Shown here piece after piece: positions 25,257-32,950 of a stretch of 47,738 nt of DNA. The position numbers were made by a program, and so were the translations under genes. How positions within the stretch are numbered: position 1 is the stretch's first letter; each line of letters opens with the position of its first letter. The DNA is from Nocardioides sp. J54 (GTDB lineage Bacteria; Actinomycetota; Actinomycetes; Propionibacteriales; Nocardioidaceae): NCBI RefSeq assembly GCF_000519005.1, contig NZ_JAER01000033.1, positions 1 to 47,738 of the forward strand. The letters run 5' to 3'. The notes beneath the pieces are model-generated. The model was not told the DNA's origin and did not search any database. It saw nothing but the letters and a program-made list of their open reading frames with translations.

Positions 25257-26516
25257 ATGGTGACCCGGACCGACCCCGTCGAGGCGTTCAGGAGGCTGCA
25301 GGCGCAGCACCCGCGCTGCGTGTGGCTCGACGGCGGCGGGGCGCGGGACTGGTCCCGACGGCGCTCGATCCTCGGCTGGCTCGACGAGGACGACGTCTCC
25401 CTGAGCTACGACGCCCGCAACCGCGAGGTCACCCGCCACGCCGGCGGCCGCGCGGTCGTCGTCGGCGACGACCCGTTCGTGGTGCTCGAGCAGGAGCTCG
25501 CTGCGGGGCGTCCCAGCGACCAGTGGTTCGGCTACTTCGGCTACGCCGCCCGCGCGGACCTGCCGGCCGAGCCCGACCCGGACCTGCCCGACGCCGTGTG
25601 GTTGCGGCCCTCGCACCTGCGGGAGTACGAGCACCCGGTGCTCACCCCCACGGCCACCGGCACCGTCGGCGGCCCGCCCGTCGGGGACGTCCCGCCGGGC
25701 TACGCCGCCGCCTTCGCGCGGGTCCAGGAGCACCTGCACGCCGGCAACTCCTACGAGGTCAACCTGACCTACCGCACCCGCACGCGCAGCCCGCTCGACC
25801 CCGCCGCGGCCTACCTGCGGCTGCGGGCGGCCAACCCGGCGCCGTACGCCGGCTTCCTGCAGCACGACGTCCCCGGCGCCGAGGCGTGGCTGCTCAGCTC
25901 CTCGCCCGAGCGCTACGCGCTGGTGACGGCCGACCGGGTGCTGGAGACCAAGCCGATCAAGGGCACCACCCCGCGCGGTGCGACGCCGGCCGAGGACGAG
26001 GCGGCGCGGGCGCACCTGGCGGCGGACCCGAAGTTCCGCTCCGAGAACCTGATGATCGTCGACCTGCTCCGCAACGACCTCGCGATGGTCTGCGAGGTCG
26101 GTTCCGTGGAGGTGCCGGTGCTGATGGACGTGGAGTCCTACGCCTCGGTGCACCAGCTGGTGTCGACGGTGCGCGGACGGTTGCGCGACGACGTCACGAC
26201 CGTGGCCGCGCTGCGGGCGCTCTTCCCCGCCGGCTCGATGACCGGGGCACCGAAGCTGCGCACGATGGAGGTCATCGGCGAGGTCGAGGAGGCGCCCCGC
26301 GGCGTCTACAGCGGTGCGTTCGGGTGGGTCTCCGGCGACGGCCGGGCCGACCTCGGCGTCGTCATCCGGACGCTGGTCAGTGCCGGCGACGACTACGTCC
26401 TCGGCACGGGCGGCGGGATCACCGTCGCCAGCGACCTCCACGAGGAGTGGGCCGAGACCGGGTGGAAGGCCGCGCGCCTGCTCGCGGCGCTGGACCCGGG
26501 CGCGCCGGTCACCTGA
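25257..26516 (+). CDS. pabB: Aminodeoxychorismate synthase component I
   Basis: 419 residues from ATG 25257. The chorismate-binding domain has Lys235 in PIKGTTPRG, the lysine that marks PabB rather than TrpE (which has PxAGT), plus ENLMIVDLLRNDL, FPAGSMTGAPK and GTGGGITVASD. It joins ammonia from PabA to chorismate, giving ADC, the precursor of para-aminobenzoate. A separate lyase (PabC) is not in the window. As the last gene of phzE-pabA-pabB, it might serve folate only or a secondary product. It is convergent with the lipoprotein gene, 19 bp away. Confidence 0.9.
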   Translation: MVTRTDPVEAFRRLQAQHPRCVWLDGGGARDWSRRRSILGWLDEDDVSLSYDARNREVTRHAGGRAVVVGDDPFVVLEQELAAGRPSDQWFGYFGYAARADLPAEPDPDLPDAVWLRPSHLREYEHPVLTPTATGTVGGPPVGDVPPGYAAAFARVQEHLHAGNSYEVNLTYRTRTRSPLDPAAAYLRLRAANPAPYAGFLQHDVPGAEAWLLSSSPERYALVTADRVLETKPIKGTTPRGATPAEDEAARAHLAADPKFRSENLMIVDLLRNDLAMVCEVGSVEVPVLMDVESYASVHQLVSTVRGRLRDDVTTVAALRALFPAGSMTGAPKLRTMEVIGEVEEAPRGVYSGAFGWVSGDGRADLGVVIRTLVSAGDDYVLGTGGGITVASDLHEEWAETGWKAARLLAALDPGAPVT

Positions 26517-26535
26517 GCCTGCCGACCCGCGCTCC

Positions 26536-27150
26536 TCAGGACGAGGGGCTGGGCGCGGTCGACGCCGGCTCGCCGGCGCCGTTCTCGTCGGCGTGCCGGG
26601 TGAGCGCCTCGAGGGCGGCCCGCATGCCGCGCACGGCGCGCTCCTCGTCGTACGGCGCGGGGTCGACGAGGTTGACGACCTCGAACAGCATGCCGTTCTG
26701 CACGAACCCGGTGACGTAGAGCTGGTCCTCCTCGGCGGCGACGACGATCCGCGCCGCGTCGGCGCCCGGGACGGCCGGCTGGCGGACGTCGGCGTCCTCG
26801 CCCTGGCCCATCTGCTCCCAGAACTCGTCGAGCGAGCCGCCGAAGAGCTGGTAGTTGGCGTCGAGCACCGGGTCGCCGGAGCCCTCCTCGGGCACGAACC
26901 GGCAGTCCGGCGCGGTCGGCGTGCCGTCCTCCTTGGTGGTCCGGGCGCCGAACTGCTCCTCGACGAAGGCGGTGTCGAGCGCGTCGCAGGGGTTCCACAG
27001 CGCGGGTGGCTCGGTCGGCAGGTCGGGCTTCGTGCCGACGTCGCCGTCGTCACCGCAGGCCGCGGCGAGCAGGCCGACGGCGACGAGCGCGGCCGCTCCG
27101 GCCCACCGGCGGGTCCGTCGCTGGTGTCGCGGACGCATCGGGTCGGTCAT
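26536..27150 (-). CDS. Lipoprotein, DUF3558-like
   Basis: 204 residues; the ATG overlaps the histidine kinase stop by one base (TGATG). Arg-rich n-region, hydrophobic stretch (WAGAAALVAVGLLAAAC), and a lipobox LAAAC, then an acidic linker. The mature part starts WNPCDALDTAFVEEQFG with a second Cys in PDCRFVPE, resembling DUF3558 lipoproteins of actinobacteria. It should sit on the outer face of the membrane. Coupled to the kinase, it may be a sensor accessory; no direct evidence. Confidence 0.75.
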   Translation of the reverse strand: MTDPMRPRHQRRTRRWAGAAALVAVGLLAAACGDDGDVGTKPDLPTEPPALWNPCDALDTAFVEEQFGARTTKEDGTPTAPDCRFVPEEGSGDPVLDANYQLFGGSLDEFWEQMGQGEDADVRQPAVPGADAARIVVAAEEDQLYVTGFVQNGMLFEVVNLVDPAPYDEERAVRGMRAALEALTRHADENGAGEPASTAPSPSS

Positions 27151-28562
27151 CAGGGGTTGTTCTCCCGTCCGGGCAGGCGCAGCACGAGGCGTGCGCCGCC
27201 GCTGGCGTTCTCGGTGGCGTGCACGGAGCCGGAGTGCCGGTCCGCGACCTGGCGCACGATGGCCAGGCCCAGCCCGGACCCGGGCATGGTGCGGGCGTCG
27301 GGGGAGCGCCAGAACCGGTCGAAGATGCGGTGCCGGTCGGCCTCGGCGATGCCGGGGCCCTGGTCGTCGACGGTCAGCACGCCGTCGCTGAGCCGCACCG
27401 TCACCTGGCCTCCCTCCGGGCTCCACTTCGCCGCGTTGTCGAGCAGGTTGGTCACCGCCCGCTCCAGCTCAGCATCCTCGCCGATCACCCACCACGGTCG
27501 GGTGAAGACCTCGAACGTGAGACCGGGGGCGCGGCGGCGCACCCGCTGCACGGCGTGGTCGACGACGTCGGCGAGGTCCACCGGCTCGACCTGCACCTGG
27601 ATCGGCTCGTCGCGGGCGAGCGCGGTGAGGTCGCCGATCAGGGTGGTCAGCTCCTCGATCTGGGCCTGCACGTCGTCGAGCAGCTCGTCGCGGGCCTCGA
27701 CCGGGAGGCTGGCCGTGCCGTTGCCCCGCACGCTCATCGACAGCAGCTCGACGTTGGTGCGCAGCGCGGTCAGCGGCGTGCGCAGCTCGTGGCTGGCGTC
27801 GGCGACCAGCTGCCGCTGCCGGATCCGGCTGGCGTCGAGCGCGAGCAGCATGTGGTTGAACGCCGTCGCCAGGCGGGCGATCTCGTCGTCGCCCTCGACG
27901 GGCAGGGGGGTGAAGTCCTCGGTGCGGGCGATCTCCTCCACCGACGCCGTGAGCTTGCGGACCGGTCGCAGGCCGTTGCTCGCCACCGCCCACCCGGCGA
28001 GACCTGCGACGAGGACGCCGAAGATGCCGAAGGCGACGGTCACCCAGCCGAGCCGGGCCAGCGTGCGGTCCTGGTCCTCCAGCGGTTGCGCGATGACCAG
28101 CGCGATCCCGTTCTTCTGCGTGGGTACGGCGACCACGCGGTAGCGCTCGCCCTCGAAGACGATCGTGCGCACGCTGCGGTCGGCGTCGCCGCGGGCGACC
28201 TCCACCTCGGGCTTGCCGAAGTCGATGACCGGGCCGCGGTCGAGGATCGCGGGCGTGCCCTCGTAGTCGAGGAACGCGATCCGCACGTCGCCGGCGCCCA
28301 GCGCCCACGACGGGATGCCGGCCGACCCGGCCCGCAGCAGGCTGTCCGAGGCGGCGGCCTTGCCGGCCCGGTCGAGGAGCGCGTCGTCGAGGGTGTGCTG
28401 CATCTGCACGCGGGCGGTCAGGTAGGCGCCGACCGCGACCAGGGCGACGGACATGCCCACCGCCATGGTGGTCAGCCAGATGACCCGGCTGGCCAGCGAG
28501 CGCCGGTAGTGCCAGCGGCCGTCGGTCCCCTGCCCCAGTGCCGGGCCCCGCGCCTCGCTCAC
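27150..28562 (-). CDS. Two-component sensor histidine kinase (MprB-like)
   Basis: 470 residues from a GTG overlapping the response regulator stop (GTGA). TM1 is near residue 27-50 (VIWLTTMAVGMSVALVAVGA), an extracytoplasmic region of about 120 residues follows, then TM2 (VTVAFGIFGVLVAGLAGWAV). A HAMP segment leads to the H-box with His258 in ADASHELRTPLTAL, then N-box NLLDNAAKWS, DQGPGIAE and GSGLGLAIVRQV. It phosphorylates the OmpR-type partner encoded just upstream. Domain order and operon resemble mycobacterial MprAB envelope-stress systems; the signal is unknown. Confidence 0.92.
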   Translation of the reverse strand: MSEARGPALGQGTDGRWHYRRSLASRVIWLTTMAVGMSVALVAVGAYLTARVQMQHTLDDALLDRAGKAAASDSLLRAGSAGIPSWALGAGDVRIAFLDYEGTPAILDRGPVIDFGKPEVEVARGDADRSVRTIVFEGERYRVVAVPTQKNGIALVIAQPLEDQDRTLARLGWVTVAFGIFGVLVAGLAGWAVASNGLRPVRKLTASVEEIARTEDFTPLPVEGDDEIARLATAFNHMLLALDASRIRQRQLVADASHELRTPLTALRTNVELLSMSVRGNGTASLPVEARDELLDDVQAQIEELTTLIGDLTALARDEPIQVQVEPVDLADVVDHAVQRVRRRAPGLTFEVFTRPWWVIGEDAELERAVTNLLDNAAKWSPEGGQVTVRLSDGVLTVDDQGPGIAEADRHRIFDRFWRSPDARTMPGSGLGLAIVRQVADRHSGSVHATENASGGARLVLRLPGRENNP

Positions 28563-29269
28563 GCCTCGGGGGCCCGCAGGACGTACCCGATGCCGCGCAC
28601 CGTGTGGATCAGGCGCGGCTCGCCCTCCGCCTCGGTCTTGCGGCGCAGGTAGCCGACGTAGACCTCGAGCGAGTTGGCGGTCGTCGGGAAGTCGTAGCCC
28701 CAGACCTCCTCGAGGATGAAGCTGCGGTCGAGCACGCGCCGGGGACGGCGCAGGAACATCTCGAGCAGCGTGAACTCGGTGCGGGTCAGCTCGATGTGCC
28801 GGCTGCCGCGGGTCACCTCGCGGGTGGTGACGTTCATGGTCAGGTCGGCGAAGGAGAGGACCTCCTCCTCGCCGTCGTCGGCCGCCGGGGTGACCCGGCG
28901 CAGCAGCGCGCGCAGCCGGGCCAGCAGCTCCTCGAGCGCGAACGGCTTGGTGAGGTAGTCGTCCGCGCCGGCGTCGAGGCCTTCGACCCGGTCGCCGACG
29001 GCGTCACGGGCGGTGAGCACGATGACCGGGACGTCGTTGCCGGCCGCCCGCAACGCCCGGGTCGCCTCGAGGCCGTCGAGCTTCGGCATCATCACGTCCA
29101 TCACGACGACGTCCGGCTTGACGGCACCGATGCCCGCGAGGGCCTCGGCACCGTCGGCAGCCAGGTGGACGTCGTACCCGTTGAAGGCGAGGGAGCGCCG
29201 CAGCGACTCGCGGACCGCGCGGTCGTCGTCGACGACGAGGACGCGGGCAGGCGCTGCAGTACCGGGCAC
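28559..29269 (-). CDS. OmpR-family response regulator (MprA-like)
   Basis: 236 residues from GTG 29269, with a GGGGG run five bases upstream. Receiver domain with Asp14/15, phospho-acceptor Asp58 (VVVMDVMMPKLDG) and Lys in YLTKPF. The C-terminal winged helix includes LTRTEFTLLEMFLRRP, then TANSLEVYVGYLRRKTE and IHTVRGIGYVL. It is translated with the kinase through a four-base overlap. The MFS transporter gene ends seven bases upstream, so exporter, regulator, kinase and lipoprotein form one unit; the regulator may control the exporter. Confidence 0.93.
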   Translation of the reverse strand: MPGTAAPARVLVVDDDRAVRESLRRSLAFNGYDVHLAADGAEALAGIGAVKPDVVVMDVMMPKLDGLEATRALRAAGNDVPVIVLTARDAVGDRVEGLDAGADDYLTKPFALEELLARLRALLRRVTPAADDGEEEVLSFADLTMNVTTREVTRGSRHIELTRTEFTLLEMFLRRPRRVLDRSFILEEVWGYDFPTTANSLEVYVGYLRRKTEAEGEPRLIHTVRGIGYVLRAPEA

Positions 29270-29276
29270 GCCCCCA

Positions 29277-30818
29277 TCATGGCCGATGGGCCTGAGCGGC
29301 GGCTGAGAGCTCGGGCCGGGCGCTGCGCGAGGCGCGGTGGAGCAGGCCGACCACGACGACCCCGGCGCCGGCCACGCTGGCGGCGGCGAGGAGGAGGGCG
29401 TCCTGCTGGCCGGCCACGAAGGCGGTGCGGGCCGCCGCGGCCGCCTCCGGCCCCAGCTGCAGGGCACCGGCGACCGACTCCTGCGCCCGCGCGGCCACCT
29501 CGTGGGGCAGGCCGGCGCCGGCGACGGCCGAGCGGTAACCGTCGTTGAGCAGGCTGCCGAGCACGGCGATGCCGATCGCGCCCCCGAGCTCGCGGGCCAG
29601 GTCGTTGACTGCCGACGCCACCCCCTGCTGCTCGCGCGGCAGGGCGTCGGTGATCGCTGTCGTCGCGGGGGTCATCGCCAGGCCCATGCCCAGCCCGCCG
29701 AGCCAGATCGAGACCGCGAGCACGCCGTACGACGTGGTCAGGTCCGCCCGCCACAGGAGCGCCAGGCCGCCGGTGAGCAGCAGCAGGCCCAGCCCGCTGA
29801 CCCGGACCCGGCCGACGTGGGCGGCGACCCGCGGCGCGACGCGCGACCCGGGCATGATGCCGAGCGCGAGCGGGACCATGCCCAGCGCGGCCTCCAGCGG
29901 GGACCAGCCGCGGACGAGCTGGAGGTACTGCAGGAAGACGAAGACGAACCCGAAGAACGCGGTGAACTGCACCAGCACGGACAGCGTGCCGGCGGCGAAC
30001 GCGGGGCGGGCGAACAGCCGCGGGTCGAGCAGCGGGTGGGCGGTGTGCGCCTCCCAGAGCAGGAAGAGCACGAGGAGCGCGAGCCCGCCGCCGAGGCAGC
30101 CGAGGGTGGCGGCCGAGGCCCAGCCCTGGTGCGGGGCCTCGATGAGGCCGTAGACGACCGCGGCGAAGGCGCCGACGGAGAGCAGCGAGCCGACGGGGTC
30201 GAGGCCGACGTGGCCGTCGTGGCGCGACTCGGGCACGACGCGGAGGGTGCCGGCGAGGGCGACCAGCGCCATGCCGACGTTCAGCCCGAACACCGACTGC
30301 CACGACCACGCCTCCAGCAGCAGGCCGGAGGCGAGCAGGCCGAGCACGGCACTCGCGCCAGCGACGCCCGTCCACACCGCGACCCCCTTGAGGCGCTCGT
30401 CGTCGGGGAAGGTCGCGGTGATCGTCGACAGCGTGGCCGGCATGACCAGCGCCGCCCCGGCACCGAGCAGGCCGCGCAGCGCGACCAGCGCCTCTGGCGA
30501 GGAGGTCGTCATCGCCATCGCCGCCGCGGCCGCGAACACGACCAGGCCCGCGACGAGTGTCCGCCGGCGCCCCAGCCGGTCGCCGAGGGCGCCGAAGGGC
30601 AGCAACAAGGCTGCGAAGGTGAGCGCGTAGGCGTCGATGATCCACGACAGCTGGGTCTGCGGCGCGGCGGTCTCGCGCGCGATCGAGGGGATTGCGACGT
30701 TGAGTGCCGAGACCGCGGAGACGACGGTCGCGAGGCCCAGGCAGACCACCGCGAGGACGGCACGGTGGCCGGGTCCGGAGGCGGGTGGCCGGCCGGACGT
30801 CGTACGGGTGCGGGACAT
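29277..30818 (-). CDS. DHA2-family MFS drug exporter (EmrB/QacA type)
   Basis: 513 residues from ATG 30818 (GAGGAGG upstream). Fourteen predicted helices; motif A is GALGDRLGRRRTL, motif C-like stretches are GVAGASAVLGLLASG, and D1-type motif LNVAIPSIAR follows helix 1. The family exports cationic or lipophilic drugs by proton antiport. It is the first gene of an operon continuing into the response regulator, and divergent from a TetR gene whose start region holds a CAACGTTG palindrome: the TetR protein is the likely repressor. Substrate not predictable. Confidence 0.9.
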   Translation of the reverse strand: MSRTRTTSGRPPASGPGHRAVLAVVCLGLATVVSAVSALNVAIPSIARETAAPQTQLSWIIDAYALTFAALLLPFGALGDRLGRRRTLVAGLVVFAAAAAMAMTTSSPEALVALRGLLGAGAALVMPATLSTITATFPDDERLKGVAVWTGVAGASAVLGLLASGLLLEAWSWQSVFGLNVGMALVALAGTLRVVPESRHDGHVGLDPVGSLLSVGAFAAVVYGLIEAPHQGWASAATLGCLGGGLALLVLFLLWEAHTAHPLLDPRLFARPAFAAGTLSVLVQFTAFFGFVFVFLQYLQLVRGWSPLEAALGMVPLALGIMPGSRVAPRVAAHVGRVRVSGLGLLLLTGGLALLWRADLTTSYGVLAVSIWLGGLGMGLAMTPATTAITDALPREQQGVASAVNDLARELGGAIGIAVLGSLLNDGYRSAVAGAGLPHEVAARAQESVAGALQLGPEAAAAARTAFVAGQQDALLLAAASVAGAGVVVVGLLHRASRSARPELSAAAQAHRP

Positions 30819-30882
30819 GGGGTCCTCCTCTCGGACCGGCCCCGGGTGGGCCGGGCCCGTTGACCGTCGCCCGCGCGCCGCC

Positions 30883-30897
30883 TAGTTTGCAACGTTG
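30883..30897. promoter_or_regulatory. Candidate TetR operator and -10 before the TetR gene
   Basis: CAACGTTG (30890-30897) is a perfect 8-base palindrome inside the longer imperfect TTTGCAACGTTGATGAA, touching the TetR ATG at 30898. TAGTTT (30883-30888) fits a -10 element, implying a leaderless message. It lies 65-80 bp from the MFS start on the other strand, so TetR binding could control both. Confidence 0.5.
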
Positions 30898-31494
30898 ATG
30901 AATAAACCGCGCGGCCGGCGACCCGGCAGTCCTGACACCCGCTCCGCGATCCTCGACGCAGCGCGGGTTGCGTTCGTCGAGCACGGCTACCAGGGCGCGA
31001 CCCTGCGCCGGATCGCCGCCGACGCCGGCGTCGACATCCGGCTCATCGCCCACCACTTCGGCTCGAAGAAGGGCCTGTTCGCCGCGGCGATGACGCTGCC
31101 GGTCAGCCCCAGCGAGGTGCTGGACCGCGCGCTCTCCGGTCCGCCGGAGACCTGGGCGACGACGTTGCTCTCCGCCGCGCTGCGGGTCTGGGACGCCCCG
31201 GAGACCGGGCAGCCGTTGCTCCGGCTGCTGCAGACCGCCCTCGACGACCCCGACCAGCGCCCCGCCCTCACCGGCTTCGTGGAGCGCGAGATCGTCAGCC
31301 GGATCGAGGACCGGCTCGAGGGTCCGTACGCACGGCGCCGGGCGACCGCCGCCGCCACCCTCGTCGCCGGGATGATCGTCAGCCGCTACGTCCTCGAGGT
31401 CGAGCCGTTGCACGGCATGCGCGAGCGCGACGTCGTCGCGACCTTGCGCCCCCTGCTCCAGTCCGCGCTCGCGCCACCAGCCCGGCGTCGATGA
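30898..31494 (+). CDS. TetR/AcrR-family regulator, divergent from the MFS exporter
   Basis: 198 residues from ATG 30898; a TTG three bases earlier is in frame. HTH: DTRSAILDAARVAFVEHGYQ, TLRRIAADAGVDIRLIAHHF, GSKKGLF. The C-terminal domain resembles the TetR group with the pattern LLRLLQTALDDP and VAGMIVSRYVLEVEPL, common in regulators of actinobacterial multidrug exporters. It probably represses the divergent exporter operon and itself. It is convergent with the fructosamine-kinase gene, nine bases away. Confidence 0.9.
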   Translation: MNKPRGRRPGSPDTRSAILDAARVAFVEHGYQGATLRRIAADAGVDIRLIAHHFGSKKGLFAAAMTLPVSPSEVLDRALSGPPETWATTLLSAALRVWDAPETGQPLLRLLQTALDDPDQRPALTGFVEREIVSRIEDRLEGPYARRRATAAATLVAGMIVSRYVLEVEPLHGMRERDVVATLRPLLQSALAPPARRR

Positions 31495-31503
31495 ATTCGG
31501 GGG

Positions 31504-32370
31504 TCAGACGTACTTCGCGGCGACCCGGGCCGCGCGGGCGCCGTACTGCCCGCCGAAGAGGCAGGCGTGGACGAGCAACGGGAAGAGCTGGTGGAAGCCG
31601 GCCCGGTCCTCCCAGCCGTCGGCGAGGGGGGTGACCTCCTGGTAGGCCGCCATCACCTGCGGCAGCTGGGGGAGGCCGAAGAGGGCGAGCATGGCGAGGT
31701 CGACCTCGCGGTGGCCGCCGTACGCCGCCGGGTCGATCACGACGACGCGGTCCTCGGAGGTCCACAGCACGTTGCCGTTCCACAGGTCGCCGTGCAGGCG
31801 GGCGGGCGGCTCGTCGGGCACGATCTCGGCGCCCCTGGCCACGGCGGCCTCGATCGTCGCGGCGTCGTCGGCGGACACGATGGCCTTGTCGCGCAGCACC
31901 TTCAGGTAGGGCGCGATCCGGCGCTCGGCCCAGAACTCCGCCCACGTCGGCAAGGTGCGGTTGAGCAGGGGGAGGCGGCCGATGTAGCCGTCCTCGGGAC
32001 CGCCGAAGGCGTCGGCCCCCGCGCGGTGGGTCGCGGCCAGCGCCCGGCCGAAGGCGCCGGCAGCCTCGGCGCCCGGACGCACCGACTCCACCCACCCGAG
32101 GATCAGCACGTCGTCGTCGACGGCGAGCACCTCGGGGGTGGCGACGCCGCCGTCGGTGCTGGCCTCCGCCAGCCAGCGCAGCCCCGCCGCCTCGCGCTCG
32201 AAGAAGTGCGGCGGCGCCCCGGTCAGCGTCTTGAGGAAGGCGGTGCGGCCGTTGGAGAGGCGCAGCTTCACCGCGGTCGCGATGTCACCGCCCGCGACCG
32301 GCGCGGTCGCGACGACGGCGGAGCCGAGCAGCTGCTCCGCCCGCCCGGCGACCGTGGGCTGCCTCGCCAT
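31504..32370 (-). CDS. Fructosamine kinase / ketosamine-3-kinase family protein
   Basis: 288 residues. APH-like kinase fold: VKLRLSNGRTAFLKT (ATP-binding Lys), FFEREAAGLRWL, the catalytic loop RLHGDLWNGNVLW with Asp and Asn, and VIDPAAYGGHREVDLAML in place of DFG. The family phosphorylates protein- or amino-acid-bound ketosamines so that sugar adducts fall off, repairing glycation. Length is typical. It precedes a holin-like membrane gene on the same strand but seems functionally separate. Confidence 0.9.
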   Translation of the reverse strand: MARQPTVAGRAEQLLGSAVVATAPVAGGDIATAVKLRLSNGRTAFLKTLTGAPPHFFEREAAGLRWLAEASTDGGVATPEVLAVDDDVLILGWVESVRPGAEAAGAFGRALAATHRAGADAFGGPEDGYIGRLPLLNRTLPTWAEFWAERRIAPYLKVLRDKAIVSADDAATIEAAVARGAEIVPDEPPARLHGDLWNGNVLWTSEDRVVVIDPAAYGGHREVDLAMLALFGLPQLPQVMAAYQEVTPLADGWEDRAGFHQLFPLLVHACLFGGQYGARAARVAAKYV

Positions 32371-32393
32371 CGACTACCTCCGGGCAGGTCCGG

Positions 32394-32852
32394 TCAGGCC
32401 CGGTCGAGGGTCTTCGCGCCGGCGGCGACGCTGTCCTGGTGGGCGCCCTGGCCCTTGAGGGCGCGGGGGATCTCCTTGCCCTGCTCGATGGCGCGCTCGG
32501 GCGCCTTGACCCGCTTGAAGCTGCGCAGCGCCAGCAGCAGCAGGAGCACCGCCAGCAGGACGTAGCCGCCGAAGACGATCAGGAACGCCCAGTGCAGGTC
32601 GAGGCCCGAGCCGTTCCAGTGGATCAGGTAGGCGATGGCCACGGACAGCATGATCACGGCGAGGAGCAGCAGGAACAGCGCCGCGGCGACCAGCGCCGCG
32701 CCGACACCACCCGCGGTGACGCTGACCTTCAGCTCGGCCTTGGCGAGCTGGATCTCCTTGCGCAGGATGGTGGAGAAGTCGGTCTGCGCGTCCTTGATGA
32801 GGCGCCCGATCGTCGGCTCTTCCCCATGGACGGTGCGCGATTGGATGGCCAT
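32394..32852 (-). CDS. Actinobacterial holin-X / phage-holin-superfamily membrane protein
   Basis: 152 residues from ATG 32852 (AAGGT about ten bases upstream). Soluble N-terminus (TIGRLIKDAQTDFSTILRKE), then two long helices: VGAALVAAALFLLLLAVIML and FLIVFGGYVLLAVLLLLLAL, ending in a basic tail. It matches the PF07332-like group often called phage holin family, common in actinobacterial chromosomes with no phage around. Such chromosomal copies are not shown to lyse cells; no phage genes occur here. Divergent from nhaA. Confidence 0.8.
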   Translation of the reverse strand: MAIQSRTVHGEEPTIGRLIKDAQTDFSTILRKEIQLAKAELKVSVTAGGVGAALVAAALFLLLLAVIMLSVAIAYLIHWNGSGLDLHWAFLIVFGGYVLLAVLLLLLALRSFKRVKAPERAIEQGKEIPRALKGQGAHQDSVAAGAKTLDRA

Positions 32853-32950
32853 GCGGTCGACCTTACCGATACCGATAGTCTCTCCGTAGGTGAGCCGGGA
32901 AGTCTGGTCGGCGCGTGCTGCCCCCTGCCCGACGATCGAGAGAGCCCCTT

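Noticed and set aside
32394..32852. Prophage lysis gene (holin)
   Set aside because: The product matches a widespread chromosomal actinobacterial membrane family. No endolysin, portal, capsid or integrase gene is nearby.
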